Shown piece by piece: positions 26,902 to 35,546 of a DNA stretch of 64,000 bases. Position numbers and translations under genes: made by a program. The DNA comes from Ilumatobacter sp963746265 (GTDB taxonomy: Bacteria; Actinomycetota; Acidimicrobiia; Acidimicrobiales; Ilumatobacteraceae), in NCBI GenBank assembly GCA_963746265.1, contig CAVVAM010000014.1, positions 124,001-188,000 of the forward strand. The letters are read 5' to 3'. Each line of letters starts with the position of its first letter. Positions within the stretch are counted from its first letter, which is position 1. Below the pieces are notes generated by a model that was not told where the DNA came from, made no database searches, and saw only the letters and a list, made by a program, of their open reading frames with translations.

Positions 26902-27393
26902 TCAGTCGTTCAGGTCGAACAAACCGTCGGGAGGATCGATCGTCACCAGCGGAACGCCGCCGGAGACGTCGACCGACAGCACGAAGTTGACCGGTACGAG
27001 GGCGCCCGAGTCGAGTTCGAGGAGGTCGGCTGCAGGGTTGGCGATCACCGCGGTGCACCGGCCGCGATCGATGCCGTTCTCCTCGATCACCGTCGCCCCG
27101 ATCAGGTGGTGCACCCACAGGGCGTCGGGATCATCGATCGGTTCGGCGAACACGGTGGTACCCGCCAGCGCCTCGGCGGTGCTGCGATCGTCGACCCCGT
27201 CCAGATGGACCCGCCACTTCCCACTCGCGTGGGCGGACGCCGACACCGTCATCCACCGATCACGTACCCACAGCTTCGACCCGATGGCCGCTCGTTCCAT
27301 CCGATCGGTGGAGAGCACGAGGAACACGTCCCCCTTGATCCCATGAGCCCGACCGATGTGCCCGACCTCCAGGAGCCCCTCTGGTTGCGCCAT
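26902..27393 (-). CDS. rimM: ribosome maturation factor RimM
   Basis: 163 residues from the ATG at 27393. The N-terminal RimM barrel has LLEVGHIGRAHGIKGDVFL, and the C-terminal PRC barrel includes LVPVNFVLSVDVSGGVPLVTIDPPDGLFDL. It binds S19 and helps 30S assembly. The frame remains open for 118 more codons upstream, but third-position GC drops to about three quarters there, below the surrounding genes, and no homology is visible. The ATG at 27393 gives the expected length. No strong Shine-Dalgarno sequence. Part of the rpsP-KH-rimM-trmD-rplS chain, but 533 bases separate it from the KH gene. Confidence 0.95.
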   Translation of the reverse strand: MAQPEGLLEVGHIGRAHGIKGDVFLVLSTDRMERAAIGSKLWVRDRWMTVSASAHASGKWRVHLDGVDDRSTAEALAGTTVFAEPIDDPDALWVHHLIGATVIEENGIDRGRCTAVIANPAADLLELDSGALVPVNFVLSVDVSGGVPLVTIDPPDGLFDLND

Positions 27394-27926
27394 GGAAGAG
27401 CACGGTACCGGCCGATCAACGTCGTCGGCGATGGGTGCCAGCTGCCGCCGCCCGGCGACCGGCACCCGGACAGGCGTCTCACGGTCGCCGGTTCGATTCG
27501 TCGACGGCCACTCCACCACGCGGCTGGGACCGACCGGATGACGACTCCACCATCCGGTTCCGACCGCCCCGACGACGAACCGACCGGGGAGTGGTCGTTC
27601 CCACGTCAGCGCCCATCCGGTTCCGCGCATCACGTCCGAGTCGGCGACGATGCGGCCGGGCAGCGAGCACCGCAACGCCGACGCTCGTCGATCGACGGTC
27701 GCGATCATCGATTCGAGCGCTGATCGAGGGGCGTCGTCGCACGGCACGGCACTCCGATGACGTGCAACGCGACGAGACGGTCTCGCATGCTGCGCCGACG
27801 GCGCCCACCGGAAGGTCGACCCGCTGCGGCGGTCAGCGGCGCCCTCACCACGCGTTGCGAAACCCGACAGGTCCGTCGGGCACGAAGACGACCCGGAGCG
27901 ATCGGGCGATCGCGCCCGAGCAGGAG
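27394..27926. other. 533-base gap inside the rpsP-rimM cluster
   Basis: These genes are normally closely packed, so a gap of this size is notable. The minus strand keeps the rimM frame open for most of it (from 27747) with intermediate codon bias and a Trp/Gly/Val-rich product that resembles nothing known. No RNA gene, terminator or repeat recognised. A separate promoter for rimM-trmD-rplS may lie here. Confidence 0.45.
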
Positions 27927-28184
27927 TCAGTCGAGGAATTCGATGTCGAGCTCGACGCCATCTCGTGCGGCGGCGGCTCGGGTGACGGTGCGAATGCTGG
28001 CCGCGGTGCGGCCGCGGCGCCCGATGACCCGACCGAGGTCGCCGTCGCCGACGCGGACGTCGAGACGATGCTTGCCCTCGTCGGTGATCTCGTCGACCGT
28101 GACGGAATCAGGGTCGTCGACGATCGACTTGACGATGTGCTCCAAGACGGCGACCGCAGTCGGTGCCGACACCGTCTCGCTCAC
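27927..28184 (-). CDS. khpA: KH-domain RNA-binding protein (KhpA/YlqC family)
   Basis: 85 residues from the GTG at 28184. This start overlaps the rpsP stop by 4 bases (GTGA). The protein is a single KH domain: AVLEHIVKSIVDDPDSV, DVRVGDGDLGRVIGRRGRTAASIR with the GxxG-type loop GRRG, and an acidic end. KhpA, with KhpB, binds RNA and affects cell elongation and division in Gram-positive bacteria; direct coupling to rpsP is its standard position. Confidence 0.93.
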   Translation of the reverse strand: MSETVSAPTAVAVLEHIVKSIVDDPDSVTVDEITDEGKHRLDVRVGDGDLGRVIGRRGRTAASIRTVTRAAAARDGVELDIEFLD

Positions 28185-28444
28185 TTCTCGGCCTTGAACT
28201 GGTCCATCGCGCCGGACACGGTGAGCAGCTTGGCGACCCGCTCGGTCGGCTGGGCGCCTTCTCTCAACCACTTGACGGCCTTGTCGTTGTCGACGGTGAG
28301 CGCCGACGGATCCTGCCGAGGGTCGTAGTGACCGAGGATCTCGATGAAGCGGCCGTCACGCGGCGAGCGCGCGTCGGCGGCCACGATGCGGTACTGCGGC
28401 TGCTTCTTCTTGCCGATTCGGGTGAGGCGCAGCTTGACTGCCAT
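28181..28444 (-). CDS. rpsP: 30S ribosomal protein S16
   Basis: 87 residues from the ATG at 28444. bS16 markers: AVKLRLTRIGKKKQPQYRIV at the start, RSPRDGRFIEILGHYDPR and KAVKWLREGAQPTERVAKLL. Needed for 30S assembly. First gene of the rpsP-KH pair; the kinase gene on the other strand starts 96 bases away, so the promoter lies in that short divergent gap. Confidence 0.98.
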   Translation of the reverse strand: MAVKLRLTRIGKKKQPQYRIVAADARSPRDGRFIEILGHYDPRQDPSALTVDNDKAVKWLREGAQPTERVAKLLTVSGAMDQFKAEK

Positions 28445-28540
28445 GTGTTCAGACTCCTGGATGCAACTTGAGAACCCCGAAAGGTTAACGGGCCGGACGT
28501 CGAATCCGGACGTCCGGCACCACAGCCGTAGCCTGCGGGG

Positions 28541-29563
28541 ATGGATATGTTCGGGTTCGACCCCCCAGCGCTCGACGACGCCGAGATCGCCCGAATCGCC
28601 CACGACCGTTACGGAGTGGTCGGAACGAGACGCCGGCTGCGTGGCGAGCGCTCACACAACACGTTGATCACGACCGCCGCCGGCGAGCAGTTCGTGCTCA
28701 AGATCGCCAGCGCTCAGGACCCGTGGGACACCGTCGAGTTCCACGCAGCGGCGCTGGTCCACCTGGAACGAACGACTCCGGAGCTCCCGGTTGCACGTAT
28801 GGTGCCGGCCCACGATGGCGAGCTCGTGCCCGTGCTCGAACGTGGCGACGACCGACATGCCGTGCGGATGGTGACGTTCCTGCCCGGCGTCACGTTCGAC
28901 GACGACACGCCCATCTCCCGTCGTGGGCTGTTCCAGGTCGGCGCACTCGTCGGAGCGGTGTCGGCGGCGCTGGCCGACTTCGATCACCCGGCCGCAGATC
29001 GGCCCATGCCGTGGGACATCGCCAACGGGCTGATCCTCGACACCGACCTCTGGGACGGGCTCCGCGCCGACGCACGCGGTGTGTTGGCGCCCGCCCGCGA
29101 CCGGCTCGAACAGGCACTCGTGACGATGCGACGACTCCCTCGCCAGGTGATCCACAACGACGCCCACGCCGGCAATCTGCTGCGGTCGAACCGGGGGTCC
29201 GACCTCGTCTCCGGTGTGATCGACTTCGGCGACCTCGTCCGCACCGCTGCCGCCGCCGACCTCGGTGTCTCGGGCGCGAACCTGATCCCGAATCAGCAGG
29301 ATCCGCCAGCCGCACTCGCCACACTGGTACGCGGCTTTCACCAGAGCCGCCCCGTCGAAGACGACGAGCGTGCTGCGGTTCCGGACCTCGTCCTGGCCCG
29401 ACTGGCACTCAGCATGTTGCTCACCGACTACCAGATCAGCCGAGCACCTCACATCGCCGACACGGTCGAGGCAGAGCGACCACGGTTGATGGCGAACCTC
29501 GAACGCTGGTTGGTACTCGATCCGACGCAGATCGCCGACAGCCTCGAGGAGGCAACTGCATGA
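28541..29563 (+). CDS. APH-fold kinase, hydroxylysine kinase-like
   Basis: 340 residues. Aminoglycoside phosphotransferase/choline kinase fold: nucleotide-binding SHNTLITTAAGEQFVLKIA (Lys near 54), the catalytic loop VIHNDAHAGNLL (about 205-216) and metal-binding VIDFGDLV. The product overlaps by 4 bases (ATGA) with a class III PLP enzyme that closely resembles ethanolamine-phosphate/5-phosphohydroxylysine phospho-lyases. That pairing mirrors the hydroxylysine kinase plus phospholyase pair known from vertebrates and bacteria. The likely role is phosphorylating the hydroxyl of an amino alcohol or hydroxylated amino acid for the lyase to eliminate; the precise substrate is inference. It is transcribed away from rpsP. 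Confidence 0.8.
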   Translation: MDMFGFDPPALDDAEIARIAHDRYGVVGTRRRLRGERSHNTLITTAAGEQFVLKIASAQDPWDTVEFHAAALVHLERTTPELPVARMVPAHDGELVPVLERGDDRHAVRMVTFLPGVTFDDDTPISRRGLFQVGALVGAVSAALADFDHPAADRPMPWDIANGLILDTDLWDGLRADARGVLAPARDRLEQALVTMRRLPRQVIHNDAHAGNLLRSNRGSDLVSGVIDFGDLVRTAAAADLGVSGANLIPNQQDPPAALATLVRGFHQSRPVEDDERAAVPDLVLARLALSMLLTDYQISRAPHIADTVEAERPRLMANLERWLVLDPTQIADSLEEATA

Positions 29564-30885
29564 CCGACGAGGTACTCCGTGAGCGGCGCCGGCACGTGCT
29601 CGCGCCCAGCTACCAGCTGTTCTACGACGACCCGGTCCACTTGGTGCGGGGCGAGGGTGTCTGGGTGTACGACGAGACGGGCCGTCGGTACCTCGACTGC
29701 TACAACAACGTGCCGTCGGTCGGCCATGCCCACCCTCGGGTGATCGCAGCGTTGGCCGAACAGGCGGGCCGCATCAACACCCACACCCGCTATCTACACC
29801 ACAAGGTGATCGAACTCGCCGAACGGCTCGGTTCGTTGCTGCCGGACGATCTCGGTGTCTGCTACTTCGTCTGCACCGGCACGGAGGCGAACGACCTGGC
29901 GATGCAGATCGCCCGGACTGTCTCGGGGCATCACGGGGCGATCGTCACCGAGAGCTCGTACCACGGCAACTCGGAGCTGGTACGACTGCTCTCGACCGAC
30001 ACGTATCCGGCGCTCGAGCGACCCGAGTGGCTCGGTGTCGTGGAGCCGCCGAACACGTATCGAGGGCCGTTCGGCACCGGGCCCGACGCTGGCGCCCGCT
30101 ACGCCGCCCTGATCGACGAGGCCGCGGGACGTCTGGAGGTCGCCGGCCACGGCGTCGCGGCGATGCTCGTCGACACGAGTTGGGACTCGAACGGGGTCCT
30201 GGTCGCGCCCTCCGACTACGTCACGCAGGCTGCGAGCGTCGTGCGACGCCATGGCGGGCTCGTGATCGCCGACGAGGTCCAGGCGGGTTACTGCCGCCTC
30301 GGGCGAAGCTTCTGGGGCCACGTGGGCTACGACCTGGTGCCGGACATCGTGACCGTCGGCAAGCCGATGGGGGCGGGGCACCCGGTCGCCGCAGTCGTCA
30401 CGACGCCAGAGATCGCGACCGAGTTCGCAACGCGTCGCAACTACTTCAACACGTTCGGAGGTAACCCCGTCTCCGCCGCGGTCGCGCTCACCGTGCTCGA
30501 TGTCATCGACGACGAACACCTCCTCGACAACTCGGCCGGTACCGGAGCGACGCTCGGCCATCGCCTGCGCACGCTCGCCGACCGTCGCGAGATCGTGGGC
30601 AACGTGCAGGGAAGCGGCTTGTTCTGGGGGCTCGACCTGGTACGGGACCGAGCGAGCCGGGAGCCGATCGCGTACGCCGACGCCAAACGACTCGTCACCG
30701 AGCTGCGTCGGCGAGGCATCTTGGCCGGCGTGACCGGTCGATACGACAACGTGCTGAAGATCCGACCCCCGCTCGTGTTCGGCAGCGAGCACGTCGAGAC
30801 CCTGGTCCAAGAGCTCGACGACATACTCGCCGATTTCGAACTGCGCGGTGGCACCGATGTGAAGGCGCCCGGCGCGGAGTGGTGA
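29560..30885 (+). CDS. class III PLP enzyme, AGXT2L-type phospho-lyase
   Basis: 441 residues; ATG at 29560 overlaps the kinase stop and has GAGGAGG about 9 bases upstream. Fold-type I class III aminotransferase fold with VTVGKPMGAGHPVAAV holding the PLP lysine (about residue 267). Further signatures are VIADEVQAGYCRLGRSFW, NYFNTFGGNPVSAAVAL and VLKIRPPLVF. This combination, especially GKPMG-x-GHP and YFNT-x-GGNPVS, is typical of the O-phosphoethanolamine/phosphohydroxylysine phospho-lyase group rather than ordinary transaminases. These enzymes release phosphate and ammonia and yield an aldehyde or semialdehyde. With the kinase it would form a two-step salvage route. Confidence 0.85.
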   Translation: MTDEVLRERRRHVLAPSYQLFYDDPVHLVRGEGVWVYDETGRRYLDCYNNVPSVGHAHPRVIAALAEQAGRINTHTRYLHHKVIELAERLGSLLPDDLGVCYFVCTGTEANDLAMQIARTVSGHHGAIVTESSYHGNSELVRLLSTDTYPALERPEWLGVVEPPNTYRGPFGTGPDAGARYAALIDEAAGRLEVAGHGVAAMLVDTSWDSNGVLVAPSDYVTQAASVVRRHGGLVIADEVQAGYCRLGRSFWGHVGYDLVPDIVTVGKPMGAGHPVAAVVTTPEIATEFATRRNYFNTFGGNPVSAAVALTVLDVIDDEHLLDNSAGTGATLGHRLRTLADRREIVGNVQGSGLFWGLDLVRDRASREPIAYADAKRLVTELRRRGILAGVTGRYDNVLKIRPPLVFGSEHVETLVQELDDILADFELRGGTDVKAPGAEW

Positions 30886-31045
30886 CGGCGGCGACGCCGA
30901 CGCCGACGCGCCCGGGATGAAGCCGCATGATCGCTCTGGTTCCGCGGTCGACATCTCGACGACCGCAAACGACCCCGGCAGTCACCGGCGTCCGGCGGTC
31001 AGGAACCGATCAGCCAATGGTCACCGGCCGGATGGCCGAGTTCAC

Positions 31046-32461
31046 CTAGCGCTTCACACCGGGGAGATCGGGCCCGCCCCGGCCACCCATGAGGGCTTCG
31101 AGTTCGCTCATGTCGGGCATCCCGCCGCCCATGCCGGGCAGGCCGGGCATCGCGCCCCGCTTCTTGCCCTTCTTGCCACCGGCCATGCCCATCTTCTTCA
31201 TCATCTTCTGCATGTCGTTGAACTGCTTGACGAGACGGCTGACCTCGCCCGACTCGGTGCCCGACCCCTTGGCGATGCGGGCCCGGCGGCTGCCGTTGAT
31301 CAGCTGCGGTCGCGCCCGTTCCTCGGGCGTCATCGAGCGGATGATCGCCTCGATCGGCTTGAGATCGTCGTCGTCGATCTTGGCGTTCTTGAGCTCCTTG
31401 GGCATGCCCGGCATCATGCCGAGGATGCCCGAGAGCGGGCCCATCTTCTTGATCGCCTGCATCTGCTCGAGGAAGTCGTCGAGGGTGAACTGGCCCTCCA
31501 TCATCCGGGCGGCGGCCTGCTCGGCCTGATCGGCTTCGAAGGCCTGCTCGGCCTGCTCGATCAGGGTCAGCATGTCACCCATGCCCAGGATCCGGCCCGC
31601 CATGCGGTCGGGGTGGAACTGCTCGAACGCGTCGAGCTTCTCACCGGTCGATGCAAACGCGATCGGGCGACCGATGACCTCCTTGACCGACAGCGCCGCG
31701 CCGCCGCGGGCATCGCCGTCCAGCTTCGAGAGGATCACGCCGTCGATCTGCAGCGTCTCGTGGAACACTTCGGCGGTCTGCACGGCGTCCTGGCCCGTCA
31801 TCGCGTCGATGACGAGGAACGTGTAGTCGGGCGAGACGGCGCCGGAGATCAGGCGGACCTGCTCCATCATCTCCTTGTCGATCGACAGCCGACCGGCCGT
31901 GTCGACGATCACCACGTCGCGGCCGAGGCGTTTGGCCTCCTCCACGCCTTCGAACGCCGTGAGCACCGGATCCTGCGGGTCGGAGAAGACCGGTACGTCG
32001 ACTTGGCCACCGAGCGTGCGGAGCTGCTCGACCGCTGCCGGGCGCTGGAGGTCGGCGCCGACGAGAAGCGGCTGGCGGCCCTGCGACTTGAACCACCGCG
32101 CCAGCTTGCCGGTCGCGGTGGTCTTGCCGGAGCCCTGCAGGCCCGCCATGAGGATCACCGTCGGCGGCTTCGACGCGTACTTGATCGTCAGCGTCTCGCC
32201 GCCGAGGATGCGCGTCAGCTCGTCGCTGACCGCCTTGACGACCTGCTGGCCGGGATCGAGCGCCTGCGAGCGGGTCGCGCCGATCGCATGCTCGCGGATG
32301 CGGTTGCAGACCGAACGTACGACGGTGACGTTCACGTCGGCTTCGAGGAGCGCCGACCGGATCTCCTTCATGACCTCGTCGACGTCACTCTCGGTGAGTC
32401 GACCCTTGCTGCGGAGGCGCTTGACGATCCCGTCGAGTCGGTTGGAAAGGTTGTCGAACAT
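31046..32461 (-). CDS. ffh: signal recognition particle protein Ffh
   Basis: 471 residues. N domain (1-85), then a SRP-type GTPase with LMAGLQGSGKTTATGKLA (G1, about 105-122), VGADLQRPAAVEQL, VDTAGRLSIDKEM (G3), LSKLDGDARGGAAL (G4) and PIAFASTGEKLDAFEQF. The Met-rich M domain follows, with MKKMGMAGGKKGKKRG near the end for SRP RNA and signal sequence binding. It directs nascent membrane and secreted proteins to FtsY at the membrane. The tail is Gly/Met-rich (MGGGMPDMSELEALMGGRGG). Its usual neighbours rpsP and ftsY are separated from it by an inserted gene pair on each side. Confidence 0.98.
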   Translation of the reverse strand: MFDNLSNRLDGIVKRLRSKGRLTESDVDEVMKEIRSALLEADVNVTVVRSVCNRIREHAIGATRSQALDPGQQVVKAVSDELTRILGGETLTIKYASKPPTVILMAGLQGSGKTTATGKLARWFKSQGRQPLLVGADLQRPAAVEQLRTLGGQVDVPVFSDPQDPVLTAFEGVEEAKRLGRDVVIVDTAGRLSIDKEMMEQVRLISGAVSPDYTFLVIDAMTGQDAVQTAEVFHETLQIDGVILSKLDGDARGGAALSVKEVIGRPIAFASTGEKLDAFEQFHPDRMAGRILGMGDMLTLIEQAEQAFEADQAEQAAARMMEGQFTLDDFLEQMQAIKKMGPLSGILGMMPGMPKELKNAKIDDDDLKPIEAIIRSMTPEERARPQLINGSRRARIAKGSGTESGEVSRLVKQFNDMQKMMKKMGMAGGKKGKKRGAMPGLPGMGGGMPDMSELEALMGGRGGPDLPGVKR

Positions 32462-32509
32462 CAGGCCGACCAGGCTACCCGCCGCTCCGCCGGGCGCTCG
32501 TGGAGTCCG

Positions 32510-32695
32510 TCAGCACACCCAGTCGTACGTGAGCTCCTCCCGGACGAGCCAGGCGGTCAGATCACCGCTGTCGGACACGAAGTACGCGACGCCGTCCGAC
32601 CAGACCACGAGGGTGCCGATGTCGTCACCCGGGCCGGGTTCGACGACACGGGCCGCAAAGCCGCGCGGCGCGATCGACTCCGGAGGTGTCTCGCC
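32510..32695 (-). pseudogene. out-of-frame C-terminal part of the upstream lipoprotein
   Basis: In a different frame from the lipoprotein gene, this stretch encodes a well-formed protein end: GETPPESIAPRGFAARVVE, then DDIGTLVVWSDGVAYFVSDS and LTAWLVREELTYDWVC, stop at 32510-32512. It joins the lipoprotein ORF near 32693-32711, where the ORF's own frame turns into an Arg/Ser-rich shadow. One missing base in this GC-repetitive spot (GCGCCGCG) would explain it. So either the gene is mutated or the assembly has an indel. Confidence 0.7.
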
Positions 32696-33669
32696 GCGCC
32701 GCGTGCGGCCCGGTCGTAGATCTCCGGGTACTCGTACTCCTGCACCGGGTACCAGACGACACCGTCGTCGTCGAGCTGCTCGTTACCGCAGGCCGGGTAG
32801 TACCGCACACCGGCCTGCACCTCCACGATCGTCGCTTCGGGGCCGAGTGCGCCGGTCTCGGTGTCCGCCTCGACACGAGCGTCGACGACGATGTCCACAT
32901 CGCCCCGGCGCTCGACCGCCACGTACACGCGCCCCGGTTGCAGATCTTGGTCGACGGGCAGGAACTCCCCGTCGCGCCAGGCAATCCTGACCGGGCCGAA
33001 ACCGAGCTCGGCGACCCGCTCCTCGAACTCGGCGACCGACAGCCCGAGCAGCGCGGCGACCGGGGCCGACGTCCCGGCGTCGAAGGGCCCCGCCGATTCG
33101 GTGACGGGCACGATCGTGACTTCGGCGCAGATGTTCTCGGCCGAATTGCCGGTACAGATCCGGTACGCACCGGGGAGCGCCGTATCCGGGACGACGAGCG
33201 TGTCCGGCCCGGGCCCGTCGAACCCGACGTCCTCCCAGTCGTACTCGCCGTCGCCGTACGCCCGCCAGGACGGGGCCGAGCCGTACCCCTCGGTCGTGGC
33301 GGTCATGAGGTGCGTCGCGTCCCACATCGCCCCGTTCGAGTCCGTCCCGGTGGAGCGCTCGAGGACGTACGCCAGACCGCGCTCGCGGCCACCGGGGTAC
33401 GTGACGGCGACCTCGTGGCCGGGCTCGGCGACCGACGGCGTGACCACCATGAGGTCAGACCGCAGCTCGGCCGACGGATCGTGGGGTCCGTTCGAACCGA
33501 CCGTGCCACTGGCGTCGGTGGTCGAGGGGCCCGACATGGACGGTACGGAGCCCGGCGGGGCGACCGACACGTCGGAGTGCGGCGGAACCGCACCGCCGGC
33601 CGGCTCCGTGGCGCCGCACGCCGCCAGAACGAGCCCGGCGATGGTGACGGTGACGAACGGAGCACGCAC
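32557..33669 (-). CDS. lipoprotein with inhibitor/PASTA-like domain, 3' frameshift
   Basis: 370 residues as read. A lipoprotein signal (VTIAGLVLAACGA, Cys18) is followed by a Ser/Pro-rich linker and a domain with APGHEVAVTYPGG-like features (about 70-190). A domain at about 207-269 (GLSVAEFEERVAELGFGPVRIAWRDG, PVDQDLQPGRVYVAVERRG) occurs twice in the next protein. It has the shape of small potato-inhibitor/I78-like or PASTA-like modules. After about residue 325 the frame becomes Arg/Ser-rich and the real C-terminus continues in another frame down to 32510. It starts 4 bases after the stop of the related lipoprotein gene, so both are likely in one operon. Confidence 0.72.
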   Translation of the reverse strand: MRAPFVTVTIAGLVLAACGATEPAGGAVPPHSDVSVAPPGSVPSMSGPSTTDASGTVGSNGPHDPSAELRSDLMVVTPSVAEPGHEVAVTYPGGRERGLAYVLERSTGTDSNGAMWDATHLMTATTEGYGSAPSWRAYGDGEYDWEDVGFDGPGPDTLVVPDTALPGAYRICTGNSAENICAEVTIVPVTESAGPFDAGTSAPVAALLGLSVAEFEERVAELGFGPVRIAWRDGEFLPVDQDLQPGRVYVAVERRGDVDIVVDARVEADTETGALGPEATIVEVQAGVRYYPACGNEQLDDDGVVWYPVQEYEYPEIYDRAARGAARHLRSRSRRAALRPVSSNPARVTTSAPSWSGRTASRTSCPTAVI

Positions 33670-33673
33670 GGTC

Positions 33674-35482
33674 TCAGCCGATCGACACGATCGCGACGAC
33701 CCGCGGGCCTTCGATCTCGACGTTCACGCGGGTCTCGGAGTAGTCGGCCGTGACGGCCAGTGCCTCACCGTCCTGCACCACGATGCGGGTCGTGAATCCG
33801 AGTGCCTGCGCCTCGGCGGTGAACTCTTCGATCGAGAGACCGACGAACTCGTCGAGCACGGACGTCGCAACCTCCGGGTCGGCACCCGGATCGACGTCGA
33901 TGGCATCGGGGGCGTCAGGATCGACCTCGACGAAGGCGTCGATCACGACGTCGACGCCGTCCCGGTTCGCGATCGCGACGTCGACTCGACCGGGCCGGAG
34001 ATCGTCTTCCACCGGCAGGTACTCGCCGTTCTGCCAGGCGATGCGCACGGGTCCGTACCCGACCTCGGTGATCGCGATCTCGAACTCGGCGAGCGGCAGC
34101 CCGACGTACTCGGCGACCAGGGCCGCGCCGGCAGCGTAGACCAGACCTCCAACGGCGTCGAGGGGTGTCTCGGGGGTCGGCAGTGGCTCCGCGCCGTCGC
34201 CGATCCCGCCGTCGGGCTCGACCGGAATCGGCCCGTCGATCACCACCGGGTCGGTCCGGATGAGGTACTCATCGCTCACGGCGGGCACGACGTGCCAGCC
34301 GCCGTCGGTGTCGACGAACCGGTACGCCGGCAGCAACCAGGCCGAACCGTCGCTGTCCCAGGCCCACCACAGGTCGGCCCGCACATCGACGAGCTCGACC
34401 ACGACGGGCTCGCCGCCCGGCAGCGGTTCGACGGGCATCGGCTCCTCGGACGACTCGATCGGTTCGATCGGTTCGGCGGGTTCCGCGACGACTGCGTCGT
34501 CCTCGATGGGGACCGTCTCTGCCTCACCGACCGTCGGGAGCGCAGGTTCGGCGATGGCGATGCCGCCGCCGGCGAAGCCCCCGTAGAAGCCGTCGGACAG
34601 GCGGGCGATCGCCGTCTCGAGGTCGACCAGCGGGTACGGGCCGACACGTTCGGGCGTCGCCAGCGGCCCGCCGGCGTACTGCAGCGCGCCGTCGCCCCCG
34701 AAACCGAAGTTCCAGGATCGCACCGGCGCTCGTGGATCGGTGTCGTCCGACACCTCGACACTGGTGAACCACTCGTCGCCGAAGGACTCGAACGACACAC
34801 CCGCCACGTCGACACCCAGCGTCGCGAGCAGCTCGCGGGTACGCTGCTCGGCCTCGTCGACCGGTGGGACACCCGCCGGCGGCTGCGGCTCCGGGCAGTC
34901 GCTCGTCTCGTTGCCCTCGGCATCGACCGAGACGGCACACGACTCGAATGCCTCGGCCCACGGAGCGCTGTAGTTCCACCCCTGCGGGCCGTCGCTCGCG
35001 ACCCAGATGTTCGGACCGGAACCGTCGTCGGGGCCGACACGCCAGTTCACGCCGAATCCCTCGTCGACCGCAACCGGCTCACCCTCCACGGCGAACACCG
35101 CCGCGATCCGTGCGACCTCGTCGGCGGTGACGGCAGACCCGCCCGCCTGCCCGATGAACACGTAACCCGTGTCGTCGGCGGGCAGGGCCGGCAGCGCGTC
35201 ACCCACGAGGTACTCGACGTTCCAGGGGGCGATCATCATGTCGCTCACCGCGACCTCGGCATCGGCGGTGGCCCCCGCGACCGTGCCGGTCTGGGAGGCA
35301 CCGCCGCTCACGACCTCGATCGGCGTCGGGGCCCGTGCCACGGCCCCGTCCGACCCGGAGGTGACCGGCGGCTGCTCGTTCGAGCCGGCGGTGTCGGTGA
35401 CTCCGTCGTCGCTGCCACAGGCAGCGAGCGCCAGGATTGCGGCCACTGCGACCGCACGTCGGGACGTGAATCGATGCGTCAT
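33674..35482 (-). CDS. lipoprotein with two repeated inhibitor/PASTA-like domains
   Basis: 602 residues. Lipobox LALAACGS gives a lipid-anchored Cys near residue 22. The first 300 residues form an extracytoplasmic region (NIWVASDGPQGWNYSAPWAE, SWNFGFGGDGALQYAGGPL). A middle acidic/Pro linker (VVAEPAEPIEPIESSEEPMP) and a domain with DVRADLWWAWDSDGSAWLLP follow. Two copies of the module seen in the neighbouring lipoprotein close the protein: about 459-521 (GYGPVRIAWQNGEYLPV, DLRPGRVDVAI) and 546-602 (GFTTRIVVQDGEALAV, DYSETRVNVEI). This last pattern resembles I78/potato inhibitor I-like proteins. Function unknown; extracytoplasmic protein-binding is inference. It lies between ftsY and ffh. Confidence 0.8.
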   Translation of the reverse strand: MTHRFTSRRAVAVAAILALAACGSDDGVTDTAGSNEQPPVTSGSDGAVARAPTPIEVVSGGASQTGTVAGATADAEVAVSDMMIAPWNVEYLVGDALPALPADDTGYVFIGQAGGSAVTADEVARIAAVFAVEGEPVAVDEGFGVNWRVGPDDGSGPNIWVASDGPQGWNYSAPWAEAFESCAVSVDAEGNETSDCPEPQPPAGVPPVDEAEQRTRELLATLGVDVAGVSFESFGDEWFTSVEVSDDTDPRAPVRSWNFGFGGDGALQYAGGPLATPERVGPYPLVDLETAIARLSDGFYGGFAGGGIAIAEPALPTVGEAETVPIEDDAVVAEPAEPIEPIESSEEPMPVEPLPGGEPVVVELVDVRADLWWAWDSDGSAWLLPAYRFVDTDGGWHVVPAVSDEYLIRTDPVVIDGPIPVEPDGGIGDGAEPLPTPETPLDAVGGLVYAAGAALVAEYVGLPLAEFEIAITEVGYGPVRIAWQNGEYLPVEDDLRPGRVDVAIANRDGVDVVIDAFVEVDPDAPDAIDVDPGADPEVATSVLDEFVGLSIEEFTAEAQALGFTTRIVVQDGEALAVTADYSETRVNVEIEGPRVVAIVSIG

Positions 35483-35546
35483 GAAGAGTTGGACGCTCCG
35501 AGCGCCGTGTCGGTTCCCGATCGAACGAGGAATCGAACGACGTCGG

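Noticed and set aside
27394..27747. 118-codon N-terminal extension of rimM or a separate gene
   Set aside because: Third-position GC is only about 76%, below neighbouring genes, and the product resembles nothing; the RimM start at 27393 gives the normal length.
30886..31045. tRNA-like stretch between the phospho-lyase and ffh
   Set aside because: A few bases resemble a tRNA arm (GATGGCCGAG) but no acceptor stem, T-arm or plausible cloverleaf could be drawn.
30917..32719. 600-codon plus-strand frame opposite ffh
   Set aside because: Leu/His/Asp-rich antisense of ffh, which is fully identified by its GTPase motifs.
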